Assembly (NCBI RefSeq): GCF_033118175.1 | Contig: NC_083699.1 | Coordinates: forward strand, 44,861,001 to 44,925,000 | Origin: Dama dama | Taxonomy: Eukaryota; Chordata; Mammalia; Artiodactyla; Cervidae | DNA length: 64,000 nt | Direction: 5' to 3' | Shown here: positions 57,829 through 64,000 of the stretch, piece by piece | Layout of the letters: each line of letters opens with the position of its first letter | How positions within the stretch are numbered: position 1 is the first letter of the stretch | Notes under the pieces: model-generated | The model's database searches: none | Told to the model about the DNA's origin: nothing | What the model saw: the letters and a program-made list of their open reading frames with translations, nothing else | Made by a program: the position numbers and the translations under genes

Positions 57829-58938
57829 TTTATTATTAAAGAGTATAACTAAATTCAACATGTCCCAACCTATAACTTCTGCAGGATTAAGGAATTTTAA
57901 CTCACTTAGAAGGCCGGTGGGCAAAGACTATTTATCTCCATGAGTACCTAATCTAGTGCCTGAATACCATTGTACTGTTAACTATAGTAATACAACTATA
58001 AAAATGAAAAACTGAATGTAGATATTAGCATATATGTCAGATGTCACTGTGGGCTTGTGAAGGTGTTGCTGGTTTTGAATGCACTATGTACTTCAAAGGC
58101 TTGTCTACATTTAGGAACCTGATCTACAATGATCAGTCATCTGTCATTGCCATTATGTACCATTCACTATGCCAGGGGCACTGGAAATACAAGAATGAAT
58201 AAGATGGGATCTTGGCCCTCATGAAACTTATCTTTGAGATGGAGAAACAGACTGGCAATTTTGCAAAGAACTAAAAGCTCAGTTCCTTTTTATCATCTCT
58301 TCTGTATTCTATTTATTGGTCTAAAAGATATTTATTAATAGTTAACTTCTAATTCAAAAGAAGAAAAAATTAGAATAAATCAAAATATACATTTTCCCTT
58401 GCTTGACTATGTAAAATTTCTGTCTCTTATAGAGTTTCAAAGTTGTCTCAAAATTACAAAATGTAGAGTTCTTGAGATAAGATATGGATCTTTGAAAAGT
58501 TTTGAATACATTAAGTATGTACATACAGAAAAACATGTTTTAAAGATGTTTTAAAAAGATGTAAATACAGATTTGAGAACTAACCCCAAAATTGTTATAG
58601 GCAAAACTGTTTAAACAGCTTCAAAACAAAACTATTTAGGAAAAATTCTCTCACATTTGAAAAAGGAAATGTATAAATAGAATTTCCAATCTTACAGGGA
58701 TCTTTTAAAGGTAAAGTGTTCAATGTTTTTTAAATACTTGAAGTAAAGACTAGATAAAATTTCATCTCCTGACTAGTTTAAATTTAAAAAATGAATAAAT
58801 TCAGCATTCTTTTTAACCCTCCCATCTCAAAAGAATAATGTGTCAAGAATCCATGTCAATTGCAATTGCAGCCCAGTTTTTGAAGTCAAGGTTTTAGATA
58901 ACTATAAAATATCACCATATCCCAGAGATAAGACTTAC

Positions 58939-59027
58939 ATCCAGGCGCCTATATAATTCTGGAATATCAGCAAATAGAATGAATAGACACACACTCAGCT
59001 GTACGACCAGCACAAGGACAAATATAT
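58939..59027 (-). CDS. ATP13A4: ATP13A4 coding exon (third from last)
   Basis: 89 nt. With the single T carried over from the previous exon it encodes 30 residues, YIFVLVLVV...IPELYRRLD. The acceptor is TTATTTCCTCAG/ATATAT and the donor is CTGGAT/GTAAGT. It enters in phase 1 and leaves in phase 0. It encodes a transmembrane helix (YIFVLVL to LFILFA) followed by the short IPELYRRLD loop. Too short for a standard open-frame search; found by following the family sequence. Confidence 0.95.
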
Positions 59028-59847
59028 CTGAGGAAATAAGAATACAAGTTATCATTTAGAGAAATCTGAGAGTCTCACATCCATTGACAGACATATGCTG
59101 ATTAACACTGATTAGATTTACTTGATTTCTACATCCAAATACGCATAATAGATGAAAAGTACTCATTTCTATGAAATGAGTCTCACTTCTACAATTTTTT
59201 GCATGCCCTTGAGTTAAGTGGAAATTTTAGCATGCTTGCTATATGTTTTAATTAATAAAAATGGGAAATATTAACATACAGGGTAATATTGACAAAATAC
59301 ATTTTCAATAAATGCCTTGGGGATACCCAAATATCCGAGTCTCTTTAATGCAAATCATTTGCAAATACAAATCCTTTTCTGGAAAAAGGGAGGGCTGTAA
59401 ATAGGACAGCAGCAACAGGAAATGTTTAAATTGCAGTCATGTGGAGGTCAGCATTCCACGGCTTCCTCACCCCAAGAAGAGCAAAATAACTTTCTCTGAA
59501 CAGATTTATATGAGGATATTGATTCTCCAAATTCTGCTTCTAAATTTTCCCACTTAGAGGGGGAGTGATGCTATATAAATATATGTCTCTTACCAGATCA
59601 CTCACATCTTCTAACATGCTCCCTCACCCCCAGCCCAGACTGTAAGGAGATGAGAGGTACTTTGGTCATCAGCCTCAATGGTCTATAGTAAAGATCCCGC
59701 AGGCTGAACCTGCTCCCAGAACTGCCAATCACACAGACCACCTGACTATGTACTGTACATGTCAGTAGACATGTCCAATTGAGGGCTGTAATCCTTCCTC
59801 TCACCTCCTCTGAGATGAATTCTGATAAGCAGAGAATTAAATGTGTC

Positions 59848-60045
59848 TTCCCAACTGATGGTAAAGAATCTGCCTGCCAATGCAGGAGATGCAAGAGACG
59901 CAGTTTCAATCCCTGGGTCAGGAAGATCCCATGGAGAAGGAAATGGCAGCCCACTCCAGTATTCTTACCGAGCATATCCCATGCACAGGGGAGCCTGATG
60001 GGCTACAGTTCATGGGATTTTACAGAGTCAGACACGACTGAACAC
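59848..60045 (+). repeat. Bov-tA SINE
   Basis: Sense Bov-tA with a shortened head: GATGGTAAAGAATCTGCCTG, GATCCCATGGAGAAGGAAAT, TTTACAGAGTCAGACACGAC. In an ATP13A4 intron. Confidence 0.92.
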
Positions 60046-60334
60046 ACATGCACAAGGTTCCCAATTTAGAGTAATCCCATGAAAACATGCCTAGAGACAT
60101 TTCTAGAGAGGGGAAGAGGTGGATTAAGAAATTCTAGCATTTAATGCAGCTTTGACGGAGGTAGCAAAGGACCAGGAGATGAAGCTGCATGTGTTTACAG
60201 AGCCCTGGAGTGGAAGTCAGAAGACCCTAGATGAGCACCAACTCTGCAACTGCACCTTGAGCGAGCCAGAGGCATGTCTGTTCTCCTCTCCAAAGAATGA
60301 CCTCTCTCCTCTGATTCGGCACAATTCTACTCAC

Positions 60335-60528
60335 AGTTTTTGTATGTGGGCTGCCTAAATGGTTTTCCTTTAGAGAAGACAAGAGCCACAATGATGCAGT
60401 TGATTGTTCCCAAGAACCATATAGTAGTGTTCTCAAAACTTGTGAAGACACCATTAGTTCCATTCTTTACTGGAGGAGTTGGAGAAATGGTTAACTTTGA
60501 AATGGTGTCATTTTGCACTGTGCAGGCA
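60335..60528 (-). CDS. ATP13A4: ATP13A4 coding exon (fourth from last)
   Basis: 194 nt. One base completes a Ser codon (AG/T), then 64 codons begin ACTVQNDTISK and end FRQPTYKN, with one base left over. The acceptor is TTCCTTTTTAG/TGCCTG and the donor is AAAACT/GTGAGT. The first half is the luminal loop, with sequons NDT, NGT and NTT. The second half, WFLGTINCIIVALVFSK, is a transmembrane helix followed by GKPFRQPTY, a conserved block of this family. Confidence 0.97.
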
Positions 60529-61213
60529 CTAAAAAGGAAACCAAAAAGGCTAATGAAGTGAGATGACAAGCCCTTCTGAAGCATATGTATTTACACGACT
60601 CTGTGCCCCCCAAGTCTTCTATAACTGCCTACACTTTGGGAAAGAATATACTGAAAAGTACAAGAGAAAGAAATCAGCATGTGTATGTCTATATTTTGGG
60701 TAGATGAATAGATGATAGATAGATAGATAAACATGTTCAAAAAGTTACTTATTCTATAAATTGATTGGGCATGAATCATGTGTTAAACCTATGTGGGAGA
60801 AAAAGATGTAAGTCATGAATCTTTCCTCTGCTTGCTTAAGATTTCTGAACATGTACAAGAAGGGTGACTGTACAATTGATCGTCCAACAGGCACAGATAT
60901 CAATAGGAAAGGAAAAAATTTAACCATTTCATTGGGTTATCAAGCTTAAAATAGGGTTGCCTAGCTAAACTATAATGTATGCTCACCTTAGATATAAAAG
61001 ATGGTCATAGTTCACTATCATATAAAATGAGTAAAGAGAAATACCAATGATCGAAGCTACCAAATAGTGTTATAGAGATGCACACTCTGTGTGCCAAGGG
61101 CCTCAAGGAAGCCAAAACCTTTAGCAGAATGAAGATCCATTTGCCTCTCGACGTATGGGCCAGATGACATTTGATAGAAATTGGAATGTGAGAATCTAAG
61201 GCTGTGATCATAC

Positions 61214-61385
61214 CTGTGCATCCCCATGGAATACCAAGGCTGCCTCTGAACCAGAATGAAGCCCGCAATTTGCATGGCCAGGCTGAGAAGAATGTTGAGA
61301 ATCACGGAGAGCAGCAGAGGTGGGGAGATCAGCCGTCCTGCTGGTCTGAAAGGCACCAGCTTGGGATAGGCACCGTTCAAGTTCA
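61214..61385 (-). CDS. ATP13A4: ATP13A4 coding exon (fifth from last, first in window)
   Basis: 172 nt. Two bases (TG) complete a codon from the previous exon, probably Met (A/TG) by family comparison. They are followed by 56 codons from NLNGAYPKLVPFRPAGRL to RQPWYSMGMH, and AG of a Ser codon. The acceptor is ATTTTGTAG/TGAACT and the donor is CACAG/GTATGA. PPLLLSV to FILVQ is a transmembrane helix. The preceding exon was not found between 61386 and 64000. Confidence 0.97.
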
Positions 61386-61649
61386 CTACAAAATAAATTC
61401 AGGTTTTATATGGTATATGACAGGAGGCAATTTTTGTATTCTTCATCAGAAGTATAGTATAACTTCTTGGTCCCACATATTTGAAGAAACTGACAAATTG
61501 GAATATATCGCAAACGGAAGGAATAAAACAATGAATGTATGCAAACTTAAGTCACATGAGGAATTCTTGAAAGAGAAGACATAGAACAACCACGAGATAC
61601 CTTTTTTCCCCCTAATGAATAGGCTAACTATTAAATTATAGATGAGGAA

Positions 61650-63057
61650 GTGATGAAATGAGCACTCTCATATACTGCTTGTGGAAACATAAATTGACAC
61701 AAAAATACCTTCTGCAGGGCAATTTGGCAATAAATATGAAGAAACTGTAAAATGTTCATAACTTGTGACATAGCTATTCCACTTCTGGAAATTTATCCTA
61801 AGCTAAAAAAACAGAGATGTAGGAAGATGTTCATCACAGCATTGTTTACAATAAATTATGGTACATCTCTACAATGAAACAACATGTAATCACTAAGTAG
61901 TAATGCTTTCAAATACTAATAGCAAAATAAGGCATGACATTAGCAAAATGGCAGATTAGGTGGTTCCAAGATCTCATCCCTTCACAGAAACATTGAAAGA
62001 CAAAAGGAAGCTGTCAGAACCAACCTTGTCAGAACTCTGAAAAACAGACAAAAGTCTCTAGCAATCAAGCAGATACTGAATCAAGAAAAAGCTAGCTTAA
62101 AAATGGGAGGAAAGCTTTGTGCCATTTTTCACCTGCCCTTGCCCCACTCCCTCCTTAGTTTACTGGCAACTGTGAACAAGGTTGTCTGCATTCCCAGCAG
62201 GGGATCCTGGCCCCTGGTTATAGAAGGGAAAAGCAGACTTTATAGACAAGTTACTACGTATGTCTGTTCTAACCTATCTGGGGACTACCTGAGGACTGTG
62301 CAAGGTATTTCTCTCTCTTTCATCTAATACAAAACTTAGTAAAGGCAGAAAAGCAGCATACACTCCTTGAAAGTACTGTAAGGCTAACAAGCTACCCACA
62401 GTCACAGGGAACAAAAAATTGCAGTTGAGACATAAAATAACCATTTGTGGCTTAGAAAGAAAAGTTAAGGAACATTTATTTGGAAAATTATAGTATTCAA
62501 AAGTACTCGTGCCTTTGGAGAATGTAGAAAGTCATGTGCATGCCAAAATGAACGGTCAGGAAAGACCAGAAAAGACCCTAAGTTTTTACTGAATAATCAC
62601 TCAGCTCAGCACAAGCTTGGTAATGTGTTGAAGTGCCTCAGTACAGAACCAGTCTGTAATACTGGGAGAGGTATTTCTTTGTTCATGTCATGGAATTCAA
62701 CTCATGGATATTTCCATCAAAATATTAGTTGAACAAAAGCTAAAGCAATAGAGATTTTATTGACTACATGTGACAACTGATCCAAATCTTTGAAAAAATA
62801 GCTCAGAAAAGTTACTAAATAAATGGACTACTGCAGCCATCAAAAAGCAGCGAAACAAAAAACATCAAGACCTAGGAAAGGGAAGGAATGATTTCCAGAG
62901 TTACAACATTATAATATTTAATGAAATAAAATAAACTGACAGAAATTATTTCTGAGAAAGCCCAAACATTGGCCTTACTGGGAAAAGACTCAAAAACAAC
63001 TGTCTTTAATATGCTTAAAAAACTAAACAAAGTCAGGCAAATAATACATGAGCAAAC
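61650..63057 (+). repeat. Old L1-derived sequence, left part
   Basis: An L1 3' portion at about 61650-61900 (TTCCACTTCTGGAAATTTAT; CATCACAGCATTGTTTACAA). It is followed by what looks like an L1 5' region from about 61935 (GCAAAATGGCAGATTAGGTG; CCCTTCACAGAAACATTGAA). The second assignment is weaker. Confidence 0.55.
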
Positions 63058-63062
63058 TGCTA

Positions 63063-63304
63063 CTGCTGCTGCTAAGTCACTTCAGTCGTGTCCGACTGTG
63101 CGACCCCATCCCTGGGATTCTCCAGGCAAGAACACTGGAGTGGGTTGCCATTTCCTTCTCCAATGCATAAAAGTGAAAAGTGAAAGTGAAGTCGCTCAGT
63201 CATGTCTGACTCTTCGCGACCCCATGGACTGCAACCTACCAGGCTCCTCTGTCCATGGGATTTTCCAGGCAAGAGTACTGGAGTGGGGTGCCATTGCCTT
63301 CTCC
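63063..63304 (-). repeat. BovA2 SINE inserted in L1
   Basis: Inverted BovA2 dimer beginning CTGCTGCTGCTAAGTCACTT, with the AAAGTGAAAAGTGAAAGTGA linker between monomers. Probable direct repeats ATGAGCAAA (63048-63056) and ATGTGCAAA (63308-63316) differ at one base. Confidence 0.93.
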
Positions 63305-64000
63305 AATATGTGCAAAAGGAGGGTATTAATAGATAAAAATTTTAAAATGAAGCAAAACAACATTCTTTTTAAAGAACCCTTTTTAATAACTTCTCTTTAT
63401 TGACATACTCATTTTTGACAGCAGTAAAGGTAATTATTGAGACAAATATAAAATCCTATATTATTCCAATTTTATTTTTTAACATAATTTTTTATTTCTA
63501 CATGATCTAAAAGAGAAATGCATAGAAATAATTATATATGTATGTTATTGAGCACAAAATGGATAAAGATTTAATTTGTGATAACCATATAAAAGGAGAC
63601 AGAGCTATAAGGCAGCAGAGTTTTTGCCTGCTACTAATGTTAATGTACCTATTCAACTAGATTGTCATACATTTATCTCATTACATGTAATCCCTATAAT
63701 TATATATTATATAATAAGAGACCTACAGTTAGCATCACACCCAAGGGTGAAAGATTGAGAGCTTTCCCCTTAAGATCAGGAAGAAAACAAAGATGCCCAC
63801 GTTTACCTTTGCTATTCAACACTGCATTGGAAATTCTATCTAAAGCAATTAGAGAAGAAAAATAGATAAAAGTCATTCAAATTGGATGAAAGAAGTAAAA
63901 CAATCTCTACTCACAGGTGATATGATCCTATATTTTGGAAATCCCAAAGAATCCACATGAAAACTACTAAAGTTAAAAAATGAATTCAGCTATGTTGCAG
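63305..64000 (+). repeat. Old L1-derived sequence, right part, runs off the window
   Basis: AATTTTATTTTTTAACATAA and TACATGATCTAAAAGAGAAA belong to an old L1. From about 63745 it is L1 ORF2 reverse transcriptase (frame 63662-63865 contains FPLRSGRKQRC and LLFNTALEILSKAIREEK). The catalytic motif at about 63910-63921 reads LTGD where active L1 has FADD. Stop codons follow. Confidence 0.8.

Larger units (their letters stand above)
55435..58938. other. ATP13A4 intron with several repeats
   Basis: Besides the SINEs listed separately, it contains old L1 3' sequence at about 56400-56680 (TCCATTTCTAGGAATTTCTC; ACATTGAAATACTACATTAG) and about 57120-57350, and an L2-like stretch at about 58140-58270 (GTACCATTCACTATGCCAGG; GGCCCTCATGAAACTTATCT). 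No further exon recognised. Confidence 0.5.
50215..61385 (-). other. ATP13A4: ATP13A4 gene, 3' part (last five coding exons)
   Basis: Gene-level entry. Five exons splice in frame to the C-terminal 248 residues of ATP13A4, a P5B P-type ATPase of endosomal membranes linked to polyamine transport. The part here holds the last four membrane helices of the transporter core, a luminal loop with three N-glycosylation sequons, and the cytosolic C-terminal tail ending NEDQL. The phosphorylation and nucleotide-binding domains are beyond the right end of the window. Introns are 685, 1307, 3504 and 4926 bp. Phases agree at every junction. The stop is followed by the intergenic space before ATP13A5, in the same orientation; the two genes are tandem duplicates. 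No stop, frameshift or missing splice site was seen, so the gene looks intact here. Confidence 0.97.

Overview
The window is repeat-rich mammalian nuclear DNA from a ruminant, most likely a bovid. Bov-tA and BovA2 SINEs, BovB (RTE-type) LINE copies and older artiodactyl CHR-type SINEs lie every few kilobases, over a background of old L1, L2, MIR and MER5-type repeats. Family names for repeats are from memory of consensus sequences, because no search could be run. Cattle, sheep, goat and buffalo cannot be told apart from this window.

The real genes are pieces of two tandem paralogues on the minus strand, both P5B-type (polyamine-transporter family) ATPases. ATP13A5 is represented by its first four coding exons: exon 1 with the start codon (27692-27754), exon 2 (7855-8028), exon 3 (7018-7164) and exon 4 (6586-6656). 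The rest lies beyond position 1. ATP13A4 is represented by its last five coding exons: 61214-61385, 60335-60528, 58939-59027, 55354-55434 and the terminal 50215-50427 with the stop codon. The earlier exons lie beyond position 64000. All junctions used are GT-AG and the reading phase is continuous through both genes. The genes are head to tail, with about 22.5 kb between the ATP13A4 stop and the ATP13A5 start.

Layout in rising coordinates: 1-6585 is ATP13A5 intron 4; 6586-8028 holds exons 4, 3 and 2; 8029-27691 is the 19.7 kb intron 1, which contains a BovB copy with an inverted 5' part inserted in an older L1; 27692-27754 is exon 1; 27755-50214 is intergenic, with a mitochondrial cytochrome b fragment (about 32.07-32.2 kb), a second BovB (33.87-35.56 kb), a probable solo LTR (39.65-39.94 kb) and a fold-back SINE (46.84-47.05 kb); 50215-61385 is the 3' end of ATP13A4; 61386-64000 is ATP13A4 intron, mostly L1.

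No new multi-gene system, CRISPR array, tRNA or rRNA gene was found. The points most worth a second look are the 5'-inverted (twin-primed) BovB with target-site duplications, the nuclear mitochondrial insertion, the near-perfect SINE hairpin and the short repeat array next to the LTR.
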